Below are positions 1 to 9,400 of a stretch of DNA of 10,562 nucleotides, one piece after another. The notes beneath the pieces are model-generated. The model made no database searches. It worked only from the letters and a program-made list of their open reading frames with translations, and had not been told where the DNA came from. A program made the position numbers and the translations under genes. This stretch comes from Prolixibacteraceae bacterium (GTDB lineage: Bacteria > Bacteroidota > Bacteroidia > Bacteroidales > Prolixibacteraceae). Each line of letters starts with the position of its first letter. Positions within the stretch are counted from its first letter, which is position 1. The stretch spans positions 1 through 10,562 of the forward strand of contig SKHV01000105.1 of the NCBI GenBank assembly GCA_007116765.1. The letters run 5' to 3'.

Positions 1-2
1 AA

Positions 3-623
3 TTCGGACTTAGAACTCAGCGCAACGATAACTTGCTTGCAGAAGAGTTCATTCATAAAACAGAACGCGTACAACAGATAAAAAATCATGGAGAGTATAT
101 TGTTGATAATACCGACGAAGGTTTTTCCATACACGATCCATCATTGGATAATCCACTCAGGCAATTTGTGGAAAGGTACCGCGAAGAAGGGGAAACCGAA
201 TTCGCAGCTCAAGCATGGCAAGCTCCCTCAACATGGAGTAAAATGGCCAATGCCGATTATTATGGAATCATCGAACGCTCGGCCATGGTGGTGCGCTCGG
301 GCGATGGCAGCAAAGCAGCTTCGTGGCAGACTGAAATAGAGAACCGGGGATACTATTCGGTTTATGCCTATCTTAATCAGGAACGGCGTTTTGGTCCGGG
401 TAGGCGTGGTGGTGGTTCCGATCCCGAAGGAAAATATGTATATACTATTTATCACGACGACGGTGTGGAAGATATTGAAATCGAAGTCAGAAATTTTGAA
501 ACAGGATGGAATTACTTAGGCAATTTCTTTATTTCGAGCGATACTGCCAAAGTGGTGTTGAGCGATAAAGGTGGAGCATCGCGGGTGATAGCCGATGCCA
601 TTAAATGGGAATTGCAACGCTAA
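3..623 (+). CDS. C-terminal part of a secreted protein with a golvesin/xanthan-lyase-type C-terminal domain (5' end outside window)
   Basis: The frame is open from the left edge with no stop, so the gene starts upstream; the TTG at 33 is internal and there is no reason to take it as the start. About 206 residues are visible before TAA. The last ~130 residues have the pattern I associate with golvesin C-terminal-like domains, often annotated as xanthan lyase in Bacteroidota: a Trp followed by a GYYSVYAYL strand, a YTIYHDDG strand, then a W-N-Y-LG-F strand, VVLSDKG and a closing VIADAIKWE strand. These are beta-sandwich, probably carbohydrate- or surface-binding modules of exported proteins. 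The catalytic or other N-terminal part is not visible, so the enzyme activity, if any, is unknown. A GRRGGGSD loop interrupts two strands. It lies 79 nt upstream of the efflux cluster on the same strand; a functional link is not shown. The domain call rests on motif memory only. Confidence 0.65.
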   Translation, partial: FGLRTQRNDNLLAEEFIHKTERVQQIKNHGEYIVDNTDEGFSIHDPSLDNPLRQFVERYREEGETEFAAQAWQAPSTWSKMANADYYGIIERSAMVVRSGDGSKAASWQTEIENRGYYSVYAYLNQERRFGPGRRGGGSDPEGKYVYTIYHDDGVEDIEIEVRNFETGWNYLGNFFISSDTAKVVLSDKGGASRVIADAIKWELQR

Positions 624-643
624 ATGCTAATGAAATATATTTT
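611..643 (+). promoter_or_regulatory. weak candidate Bacteroidota-type promoter for the efflux operon
   Basis: ATTG at 611-614, a 21-nt spacer and TATATTTT at 636-643 approximate the known Bacteroides form TTTG (-33) and TAnnTTTG (-7), with one mismatch in each element. This would place transcription start near 650, leaving a leader of roughly 50 nt before the channel gene at 703. The region is very AT-rich, so such a match can occur by chance. I see no operator palindrome and no terminator hairpin in the 79-nt gap. Confidence 0.25.
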
Positions 644-702
644 TAACAATAATCGATAACTTAGAACACAAGCTCGAAACTATAAAATTGAAGTAAAACA
701 TT

Positions 703-2181
703 ATGAAAAAAATCAAATTATTGGGTTTATTTTTTATCCTGATTTCGCAGCTAAACCTGCTTAAAGCACAAGACTTGCTTACCCTCGAAAGGACTCTGGA
801 TATTGCATACGAAAACAGTCCTGCAATCATTCAGTCGAGATTAAATCTGGAGCGTAGCAGGGAATCACTGAATGCTCAAAATGCTTCGCTCAAATCGCGT
901 TTCTTTTTAAACGTTACTCCTTTCTCTTATAACAAAGAACGGCGCTATGCACCCGAGTTTGAGACCTGGAATAATTACGAAAATCTTAGTTCGTTTGGTG
1001 TATTTGGAATTACTCAACCCATAAAGGCTACCGACGGTACCATTAGTTTAACCAATAATCTCGGTTTCGAACGTTATACCTTAAATGAAAACAATCCGAA
1101 TTCGTCCTTTCGAAATAACGTACAGCTGCGAATCGAACAACCTATTTTCACTTACAACCGAACCAAAATGAGCCTGAAAGAGCTTGAACTCGATCTCGAA
1201 AATTCATTGCTGGCCTATGCCATGCAAAAACTGAACATCGAAAGGCAGGTAAGTCAATATTTCTATCGTGTATATCAGCAACAGCAAAGTTTGTTAATTA
1301 GTCGCGAAGAACTCCGAAACCAGGAGCGTTCATACGAAGTGATTAGAAACAAAGTTGATGCAGGCCTGACTGCAAAAGAAGAAATGTGGCAGGCCGAGCT
1401 TAACCTTGCCAATGCTCGCTCAGCAGTGCACAACGCTCAGGTGTCGCTCGAAAATGCCAAGGATCAATTAAAGCAAACCATTGGCGTTCGTCTCGATGAG
1501 GACATCGATATTATTGCCACAGTGGATGTGAGAACAGTTGATATTGAAATGAATGAAGCCATCGATTTTGCACTAAGCAACCGCATGGAATTACGCCAGC
1601 GCGAAATTGATATCGAAAATGCTCATTTTAACCTCATCAGAGTCGATGCTTCTAATGAGTTCAAGGGAAATGTTTCGCTTGCCGTTGGTTTGTTTGGTGA
1701 CAATGAAGAGTTTGGTAGTATTTATCAGTCGCCCACCGACAACCAGCAGGTACAGGTTTCATTCGAAATTCCTTTGTGGGACTGGGGACAGAAAAAATCG
1801 AACCTTAAAGCTGCCGAAGCATCCATGCAGATGCAGGAGCTTAATTTCGAAAACGAGAAAATATCAATAATGCTCAATATTAGAGAAATATACCGTAATC
1901 TCGATAATCTCATTCTCCAAATTGAAATTGCCGAAAAAAGTGTTGAAAATGCACAACTAACCTATGAGCTTAACGAAGAGCGTTATGAAAACGGCGACCT
2001 CACCGGTATGGATTTGAGTTTATACCAAAATCAATTATCGTCGAAACGAAACGAATTAACCAATGCCATAATAAGCTATAAACTTGAGTTGTTGAACCTG
2101 AAAATTCAAACCCTGTGGGATTTTGAAGTAAACCGCTCGGTTGTACCTTCCATATATTCACCTGAATTTGAAACAAATTAA
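703..2181 (+). CDS. TolC-like outer-membrane efflux channel (OEP family)
   Basis: A 492-residue protein, the usual length for TolC-family channels. Residues 1-22 form a clear signal peptide (MKK, a Leu/Phe/Ile core, then LLKA before QD). The body holds two OEP-type repeats, each mostly long Gln/Glu/Asn/Leu-rich coiled-coil helices (about residues 25-260 and 280-470) interrupted by beta segments such as the one around IPLWDWGQKK (about residues 355-364), a typical OEP barrel-strand motif before the second long helix pair. TolC proteins trimerise to form an outer-membrane barrel with a periplasmic helical tunnel, through which substrates delivered by an inner-membrane pump leave the cell. It is the first gene of the cluster, 13 nt before the adaptor, so it is almost certainly the dedicated exit duct for the permeases downstream. 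Start chosen because it directly precedes the signal peptide. The family is sure; the substrate is unknown. Confidence 0.94.
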   Translation: MKKIKLLGLFFILISQLNLLKAQDLLTLERTLDIAYENSPAIIQSRLNLERSRESLNAQNASLKSRFFLNVTPFSYNKERRYAPEFETWNNYENLSSFGVFGITQPIKATDGTISLTNNLGFERYTLNENNPNSSFRNNVQLRIEQPIFTYNRTKMSLKELELDLENSLLAYAMQKLNIERQVSQYFYRVYQQQQSLLISREELRNQERSYEVIRNKVDAGLTAKEEMWQAELNLANARSAVHNAQVSLENAKDQLKQTIGVRLDEDIDIIATVDVRTVDIEMNEAIDFALSNRMELRQREIDIENAHFNLIRVDASNEFKGNVSLAVGLFGDNEEFGSIYQSPTDNQQVQVSFEIPLWDWGQKKSNLKAAEASMQMQELNFENEKISIMLNIREIYRNLDNLILQIEIAEKSVENAQLTYELNEERYENGDLTGMDLSLYQNQLSSKRNELTNAIISYKLELLNLKIQTLWDFEVNRSVVPSIYSPEFETN

Positions 2182-2194
2182 CTACGATTATATT

Positions 2195-3247
2195 ATGAAA
2201 AACCTTAGCTGGATATTAATAGCAACTATTGTGTTGTTTGCATCGTGCCGCAACGAACAAGCTACACAAGGCGCCGATGTAAGTGTGCCTGTAACAGTTA
2301 ACGATGTGGCTACCATGCCCATTTTCAAAACGGTTTCCATTAATGGAACGGTAAATCCCACCTCCACTTCCGAAATTAGCACCGAAGCCGAAGGGCGATA
2401 CCGTCTGGCTGTCAACCCTCGTACCGGAAGACCATATAAAATGGGCGATAGAGTAAAAAAAGATGAGATAATTATAGTACTCGAGAACAAAGAATATGAA
2501 ATTAGTATTCGTATTGAGTCACGTAAGCTCGATCACGATAATGCCCGACAGGAATACGAAAAGCAACAATCGCTTTACGAAAGAGGAGGGGTAACCCAGC
2601 GCGAGTTACAAAATTCCGAATTGAGTTACATTAACGCGCAGTACGACTATGATAATGCCGTGTTACAAATGAAAAAGCTCAATGTTTATGCTCCTTTCGA
2701 CGGTGTTATTGTTGAATTGCCCTATTTTACTCCCGGTGTAAAAGTTAGCTCGGGAACCAAGGTGGCTGCCATTATGGATTACAGCACCTTGATGCTTGAA
2801 AGCGATTTCCCCGAAAAGTGGGTTGCTACCATAGAGCCGGGGCAGGAAGCATTCATTACAAACTACAATTTGCCCGGCGACACTTTAAAGGCAACAATTA
2901 CACAACTGTCGCCGGCTATTAATGCTGCAACCCGTACTTTCAGAGGTGTAATGCACATCGACAACAGCCAAATGAAAATGCGCCCGGGCATGTTTGCCAA
3001 AGTCGATGTGATTGTTGAACAACGCGACTCAGCCATTGTAGTTGAACGCGAAGTCATTCAAAACAGGCGCAGGGGCAAAATTGTCTTCGTGGTTGAAGGA
3101 AATACTGCCGTTGAAAAACGCGTAAATACCGGCATTGAAACCGATACTCATATTGAAATTATTAGTGGCATTGAGCCCGGAGAACAGCTTGTTGTTGAGG
3201 GCTACGAAATGCTTTCAAACCGAACAAAAGTAAGAGTGAGACGATAA
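2195..3247 (+). CDS. RND periplasmic adaptor (membrane fusion protein), lipoprotein
   Basis: A 350-residue adaptor of the HlyD/AcrA/MdtA type. The start at 2195 is preferred over an in-frame ATG at 2141, because the latter overlaps the channel gene and buries the signal. From 2195 the protein opens with MKN, a hydrophobic core and LFASC, a lipobox with Cys18 as the lipidated residue (Phe at -3 is not the classic residue). Order of parts: first lipoyl/barrel-sandwich half around residues 45-105; alpha-helical hairpin about 105-163; second lipoyl half beginning VYAPFDGVIVE; beta-barrel segment with a FPEKW strand; MRPGMFAKV strand; membrane-proximal domain to the end. The hairpin tip carries K123-x3-L127-x6-T134, a conservative version of the R-x3-L-x6-S docking motif known from AcrA/MexA. 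It links the TolC-like channel to the RND permeases. Only one adaptor is present for two permeases. Confidence 0.94.
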   Translation: MKNLSWILIATIVLFASCRNEQATQGADVSVPVTVNDVATMPIFKTVSINGTVNPTSTSEISTEAEGRYRLAVNPRTGRPYKMGDRVKKDEIIIVLENKEYEISIRIESRKLDHDNARQEYEKQQSLYERGGVTQRELQNSELSYINAQYDYDNAVLQMKKLNVYAPFDGVIVELPYFTPGVKVSSGTKVAAIMDYSTLMLESDFPEKWVATIEPGQEAFITNYNLPGDTLKATITQLSPAINAATRTFRGVMHIDNSQMKMRPGMFAKVDVIVEQRDSAIVVEREVIQNRRRGKIVFVVEGNTAVEKRVNTGIETDTHIEIISGIEPGEQLVVEGYEMLSNRTKVRVRR

Positions 3248-3284
3248 ATTTTTAATATCTCAGCCGTCATTTACAACTAATCTA

Positions 3285-6200
3285 ATGAAGAAATTAACAC
3301 AATTCTCAGTCAATTACCCGGTTACGGTGCTTATGATGGTGCTGGCAGTGTTGTTGTTGGGCTACATATCATTCTCAAAACTGGGAGTCGACCTATTTCC
3401 GGAGTTAAATAATCCGCGTTTGTACATTCAGGTTGATGCAGGTAGCAGACCTCCCGATGAAATAGAAAACCTGTTTGTTCGGAATATTGAATCGCAGGCA
3501 GTGCGCCAGTCCGAAGTCGTTAATGTGAGTTCCGTTACAAGGGTAGGTTCAGCAAGCGTAACTGTTGAGTATGCCTGGGGTAAGGACATGGACGAGGCTT
3601 TTCTTGAACTTCAGAAAGCCATTTCGGGTTATTCTCAGAATTCCGGAATTGAGGCCATTAGTATCACACAATACGACCCCAATTCTACACCGGTTATGGT
3701 AGTGGCCATCGATAACGAAAACCTGCTTAACCTCGACGAAGTGCGCAAGGTTGCCGAAAATTACATTCGCAACGAGCTAATCCGGATTGAAGGTATTGCC
3801 GATGTGGTTTTGGCAGGCGAAGAACTGGCCGAAGTGGTGGTGGAAACTGATCCTTATTTACTGCAAGCTTATGGTCTTACTACCGGCGACATTAGTCAGC
3901 GAATCCAAAACTATAACCGCAATGTATCGGGCGGAACTATTGAAGAAAATGGAATGAGCTACAGCATTCGAGGTGTTGGAATGATACAAACACACTCAGA
4001 CCTTGAACGTATTGTTGTAGGCATGAAGGAGGTGGAACTTCCCGATGGAACAAGTACAACAACGCCGGTATATCTGGCCGACGTGGCAAACATTTCAGTT
4101 GCAAACAAAGAGCCTCTTACCATAGTCAACCTTGATGGAAAACGTAGTATCGGTTTATCGGTTTATAAAGAACCCCGCTATAATACGGTGAAAGCAGTAA
4201 GCCAACTCAACGAGGCCTTCGAAACAATTTCAAAAGCTTTGCCCGGTTATTCATTCACTACGGTAAAAAATCAAGGACAATTTATCAGTAGTGCCATTAA
4301 AGAAGTCAGGCAGTCGGCCATTATGGGTATTATTTTAGCCATTATCGTGCTGTTTGTTTTTCTTCGCCGCATAAAAACTACACTGGTAATAAGCATTGCC
4401 ATACCCATTTCCATTGTAGCCACTTTTGCACTTATGTATTTCAGAGGTCTTACTCTCAATGTGATGACCCTGGGAGGACTGGCTCTGGGAGCCGGTATGC
4501 TTATCGATAATGCAATAATTGTAATGGAAAATATTTCCAGACACATTGAGCGCGGAAAAAGTGTATGGCAATCGGCCATTGATGGTACTGCCGAAGTGGG
4601 AGGAGCCATAACCGCTTCAACTTTGACTACCGTAGTGGTATTTCTTCCTATTGTATATTTGCAAGGTGCCTCGGGCGAACTGTTTAAAGATCAGGCCTGG
4701 ACAGTGGCCTTTTCCTTACTTTCGTCGTTGCTGGTAGCCATTTTGGTAATTCCGGTGCTGGTAACTAAAATAATGGGTAAAAAATCCACACTAAAACCGG
4801 TGAAAACCGTGAAGTTTAAATGGTATGCCGCTTATATTGAAACCATGCTCAAGCGTAAAGCCATTATTATTATCGCTTCAGTTGTTCTGGTTGCCTTATC
4901 GGTATTGATGTTGCCCAAAATCGGAACCGAATTTATGCCTCGTTCTTCTTCGGGAAATATTACGGTAGAATTTACCCTGCCCGAAGGAACACCTTTAAAT
5001 TCTACGGCCTCGACAGTTGCCGGAGTCGAAGAAATTCTTAACGAAATGCTTGCCGGTGAAATCGAATCGATTTACACCCAAACCGGAGCTGTTTCAACCA
5101 GTGCAGGCGGTTCTGCCATCAAAAGCGAAAACAGCGCAGTTATGTTCATTAGCCTTACTCCGTCAGGAATTAAGAACTATGGTCTGGTTTCCGAAACCTT
5201 GAGTAATATATTGGGAGTTAACCCCGATGTCCAGTTCACTTTTGTGCAGGAAGAGGGAAGCTTGCAATCGATGTTGGGAGACAACGAGCCGCCACTTGTG
5301 GTTGAGATTATTGGACCCGAGCTGGATTTAATCAGCGACATTGTGCGTCAGGTACAGGAAGTAGTACTCAAAACTCACGGGCTTTATAATGTAGAAAGTA
5401 CAATAGAAGACGGCGCTCCCGAAATCAATGTACAAATCGACAGGCAGCAAGCCGGGTATTTCAATTTAAGCATTGAACAAATTGTATCACAACTGCGCGA
5501 CAGGCTCGACGGTGTAGTGGCCGGACAGTATGAAACCGGAGGCGAAATGCGCGACATTACCATACGACAACCAAAGGTTAGTCTCAGCGAACTTGAGCTC
5601 ATCGAAATTGTGAGTGGCAATAATCGTCATCGGCTTTCCGACTTGGCTAGCATTTCAGTTGAGGAATTGCCCCGCGAAATTCATCGGACCAATCAAAATC
5701 GTGTGGGTAAAGTAAGTGCTTTTGTTGCCCAGAATGTTGTATTTGAACATGTGGTGCGCGGGCTTGAAGAAGAACTTCTCAGCTTAGCCATTCCCAATAA
5801 TTATCGCATCCAAATGGGGGGCGACGAAATGAAACGTAAAGAATCTATGTCGGGTTTAACTTTTGCCCTTATTCTTTCAATTGTTCTGGTGTATATGGTG
5901 ATGGCTTCTCAGTTTGAGTCGCTTATTCATCCGTTTACAATCTTGCTTACCATTCCTTTAGCCATGGTTGGTGCAGTGGCTGTATTCTATATAATAGGTA
6001 AGCCGCTAAATATTATGGCCTTTATTGGGATGATTATGCTGGCCGGAATTGCAGTAAATGGTTCAATCATTCTGGTCGATTTAATAAATCAACTCAGAGC
6101 AAGCGGTTTGGATAAAAAAACAGCCATTGTGCAGGCAACGATGCAGCGTGCCCGCCCCATTTTTATGACCAGCCTTACAACCATACTGGCCTTATTGCCC

Positions 6201-6371
6201 TTGACTTTTGGGTTTGGCGAAAGTGCCGATTTACGCTCGGCCATGGCCTGGGCTGTCGTGGGAGGCTTGATTACTTCAACACTGCTTACTTTAGTGGTAA
6301 TTCCCTGTGTGTACGATTTGTTTACACGCGATAAGCAGCAAGTTTTAAAACCGGCTGTCGACGAACAATAA
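3285..6371 (+). CDS. RND efflux permease, HAE-like, stand-alone
   Basis: At 1028 residues this is the standard length for an AcrB-type inner-membrane permease. TM1 is at about 10-29, then a periplasmic porter/docking loop to about 340, TM2-TM6 (TM2 about 343-360), a cytoplasmic linker, TM7 from K525, a second large periplasmic loop and TM8-TM12 from about residue 857 to 1010. TM4 contains GMLIDNAIIVMEN, where D408 matches AcrB D407 and N409 replaces AcrB D408. In TM10 the sequence AGIAVNGSIILVD has N925 where AcrB has K940. Both changes are, to my recollection, common in HAE-like RND proteins outside the Proteobacteria, so the pump is probably still ion-driven, but the classic proton relay is not complete. 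No CusA-type metal signature is evident in TM4. It lies 37 nt after the adaptor and 33 nt before a second, different RND gene, suggesting a two-permease pump. The likely role is export of drugs, lipids or other amphiphiles; the substrate is not predictable. Confidence 0.94.
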   Translation: MKKLTQFSVNYPVTVLMMVLAVLLLGYISFSKLGVDLFPELNNPRLYIQVDAGSRPPDEIENLFVRNIESQAVRQSEVVNVSSVTRVGSASVTVEYAWGKDMDEAFLELQKAISGYSQNSGIEAISITQYDPNSTPVMVVAIDNENLLNLDEVRKVAENYIRNELIRIEGIADVVLAGEELAEVVVETDPYLLQAYGLTTGDISQRIQNYNRNVSGGTIEENGMSYSIRGVGMIQTHSDLERIVVGMKEVELPDGTSTTTPVYLADVANISVANKEPLTIVNLDGKRSIGLSVYKEPRYNTVKAVSQLNEAFETISKALPGYSFTTVKNQGQFISSAIKEVRQSAIMGIILAIIVLFVFLRRIKTTLVISIAIPISIVATFALMYFRGLTLNVMTLGGLALGAGMLIDNAIIVMENISRHIERGKSVWQSAIDGTAEVGGAITASTLTTVVVFLPIVYLQGASGELFKDQAWTVAFSLLSSLLVAILVIPVLVTKIMGKKSTLKPVKTVKFKWYAAYIETMLKRKAIIIIASVVLVALSVLMLPKIGTEFMPRSSSGNITVEFTLPEGTPLNSTASTVAGVEEILNEMLAGEIESIYTQTGAVSTSAGGSAIKSENSAVMFISLTPSGIKNYGLVSETLSNILGVNPDVQFTFVQEEGSLQSMLGDNEPPLVVEIIGPELDLISDIVRQVQEVVLKTHGLYNVESTIEDGAPEINVQIDRQQAGYFNLSIEQIVSQLRDRLDGVVAGQYETGGEMRDITIRQPKVSLSELELIEIVSGNNRHRLSDLASISVEELPREIHRTNQNRVGKVSAFVAQNVVFEHVVRGLEEELLSLAIPNNYRIQMGGDEMKRKESMSGLTFALILSIVLVYMVMASQFESLIHPFTILLTIPLAMVGAVAVFYIIGKPLNIMAFIGMIMLAGIAVNGSIILVDLINQLRASGLDKKTAIVQATMQRARPIFMTSLTTILALLPLTFGFGESADLRSAMAWAVVGGLITSTLLTLVVIPCVYDLFTRDKQQVLKPAVDEQ

Positions 6372-6404
6372 CCTTATATAACCGTAACAACAAACATTAA
6401 GCTT

Positions 6405-9400
6405 ATGGATTTCATTATCCGCAGAAAAACTTTAATAAGCATGGTTTTTATCGCCATGGTAATGTTGGGTGTAATATCGTATAACCGCTTGCCGGTTGAG
6501 CTTTATCCTACTCCCGAAATGCCGGTTATGGTGGTTATGGTAAACTCTTCGGTAGAAGTGGATCCTGCTTACATGGAAAGTCAGGCCATTATACCCGTAG
6601 AGGGAGCCATTGGTCAACTCGAAGGTGTTTCCGAAATTGCTTCGGTTGCAACCCGTCGTAATGGCACCATTGAAATTTCGTACAACGAAGGGGTAAACCT
6701 GAAGTATGCCGAACTTAAGCTGCAACAAAAAATGAACGAGGTAAATGCTACTTTGCCCGATGGTTTTTCAGTTGCCGTGAATCGTGTCGATGTGCGTTCA
6801 GTGGAGAACCGTTTCATGGAAATAAGGCTCATTGGCGAAGGGGGTGTTGACCGCTTACGAAATATTGCCGATAACGACATATACGACCAGTTGTTAAATA
6901 TTGATGGTATTGCTGCGGTGAACATATATGGCGGTCGACAAAAATCCATCGAAATTGAAATTGAGCCCGAAGTAGCTGCAGCCTATAGTCTAACTCCTGC
7001 ACGCATAACGCAGTTGTTGCAAAGCGGTTACTCAGAGCGTAATTTTGCCGGCGAAGTACACGAACCGGGGAAACGATATTTCGTGAATGTTTCGGCCGAG
7101 TTCGAAAATATATCCGACATTGGAAACGTGTTGCTTGATCAATCATCGGGTTTAAAACTTTCCGATATTGCCACCATCACTTTCGGAACCAAGGAAGAAA
7201 CCTCGTACAGCAGAGTGAATGGCATGGACGTAATTAGTATTTCGCTGGTAAACGATAACTCTACCAATATTATCGACTTGTCGCATCGTACACGAAGCGT
7301 AATTGAATACTTGAATAATGAATTGCAATATGCCGGTGTTGAGTTACTTATCGAAAGCGATTCGGCTGAAGTAATGGAGAAGAATATTGATCAGATTATT
7401 AATTTGGCTATTGTTGGAGGTTTGCTGGCAATAATTATTTTATGGTACTTTTTACGTAACATTCGCCTGGTTACCATTGTGGCGCTTTCTATTCCCATTT
7501 CGGTATTTGCCGCTTTTAATTTTTTCTATGCTTTCAACATAAGTATTAACAGCATTACACTGGTGGGTATGGCACTGGCCATTGGTATGTTGATTGATAA
7601 CAGTGTGGTTGTTCTCGAAAATATATACCGATTGCGAGCCTCGGGGAAAAAACTGTATGAGTCAGTCATTCAGGGAACAAAAGAGGTGTGGCGTTCGGTT
7701 TTTGCGGCAACACTCACTACCATTTGTGTTTTTGTTCCTTTCTTTTTTACCGACGATATTATTGTGAAGTTGTATGGACGCCAAATTGGGGTATCCATTG
7801 TTTCTACCTTGCTCATATCGTTTGTTGTTGCCATATTGCTTATTCCTATGCTCACGCATCTGATTTTGAGTATTAGAGAAAAGCACAAAAAGATTCAGGT
7901 TTTTGAAAAAATATCGGTGCGCAGCAGAATTGTTCAGGTGTATTTGCTTTTATTAAAAACAGCCATGCGCAACCCACTTACCACTATTGTGAGCGGGCTG
8001 GTGTTGTTCTTTGTTACTTTAACCGGCAGCCTGGCCATTCAAACCCAAAACTTACAACAAGCCGATCAAAATCAGATTTCGATTTATGTAAACATGAACC
8101 CCGGTGCTACACTCGAACGTACCGATGACTTGGTTGCACTTATGGAAGAGGAATTGCTCGAAATTGCCGAGCGTGATTTTATAAGCAGCCGCATTGAGGA
8201 AGAAACGGCAGTAATTAACGTGGTGCTTCAGGAAGATTATAAGAAAATTGGAAATCGAAAATTTGAAGCCATCAGGAATGAGGTAGAAAGCATTATGCGT
8301 AAACACGAGCGTAGTGCCGAAATTGATTTTGAACAATCGGCCACTCAAAGCCAGGGCGGTGCCGGTGGAGCCATGGGACAGGGGCGTCGCATGGAGCGAA
8401 TGATGGGAATAGGAACCAGTCAGGAAAGGGTGCTTATTAAAGGAAGCGATTTTGAGTTGATGAAGCGCGTGGCTGAAGACCTTGAATATCTGCTCGATGA
8501 TTTTTCTGAAATTACCCGCGTAAGGAGCAACTTGGCTGCAAACCGACCCGAGGTACATCTTAATTTCGATATCGATTTTGCCGGGCGTAACAATATTTCA
8601 ATGAATAATGTTGCTTCAGAACTTTCCGGCTTTAGGCGTGAAGTGCAGTCGGGCTTTAATTTCAAACACGATAACGAAGAGTATGAAATAATTATCAGAA
8701 CCGATACTTTAACGCAGCTTCCTCCCATGCGCATGCGCGACCTCGAAGAGCTCGAAATACGAAGTGAAAGCGGAGTTTTGTATCCGCTGTACAATATTTC
8801 ACGCATTTATTACAGCTCAGGTATTTCGCGAATTAGCAGGCTCAATCAGGAGAAAGAAATTGAACTTACATATAGTTTTGCTGAAGAAATTAACGACAAC
8901 AAAGACTTACTCGAGGCTGCCCGGTACGAAGTTGATCAGCTGGTGGCTGTTTTGCCTATGCCTTCGGGTATAGCCGTTCAGGTAATACACGACGAAGATG
9001 ATTTTGCCGCTTATTATCCAATATTTTTAATGGCCTTCATTCTTATTTTTATGGTGCTGGCATCGGTTTTCGAATCGTTTGTAAGTCCCTTTGTGATGAT
9101 GTTCTCAATTCCTTTGGCTGCCATCGGTTCACTCCTTCTGCTCATGATGAGTGGAAACGGCATATTATCGGCCAATACGCTTACCGGTTTCATTATTCTG
9201 CTGGGCGTAGTGGTAAACAATGGAATTATTCTTATCGATTACAGTAATATACTTCAGAAGCAGGGGTACAGGCAAAACAGGGCAATTATGCTAGCCGGCC
9301 TGGCTCGCCTCAGACCTATTACCATTACTGCCATTACCACCATTATTGCCATGTTGCCACTGGCTCTGGGGCAATCGGAATATGTGGGTATAATTGGAGC

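Noticed and set aside
33..35. TTG at 33 as the start of the first gene.
   Set aside because: The same frame is open to the left edge and the visible part is only a C-terminal domain, so the gene begins outside the window.
661..690. Second promoter-like pair, TTAG at 661 and TAAAATTG at 683-690.
   Set aside because: It would leave a leader of only about 6-10 nt before the ATG at 703, and the first element is a poor match.
624..702. Possible terminator or attenuator between the golvesin-type gene and the efflux operon.
   Set aside because: No GC-rich hairpin followed by a T-run is visible; the gap is simply AT-rich.
2141..2194. Alternative upstream ATG for the adaptor, giving an 18-residue longer protein overlapping the channel gene.
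   Set aside because: The extension is not signal-like, and the ATG at 2195 gives a proper lipoprotein signal ending in LFASC, so 2195 is the better start.
7688..7876. Cys/His/Tyr-rich small forward frame that might look like a tiny metal-binding protein.
   Set aside because: It is an out-of-frame reading of RND TM5-TM6 codons; the composition follows from the hydrophobic coding sequence.
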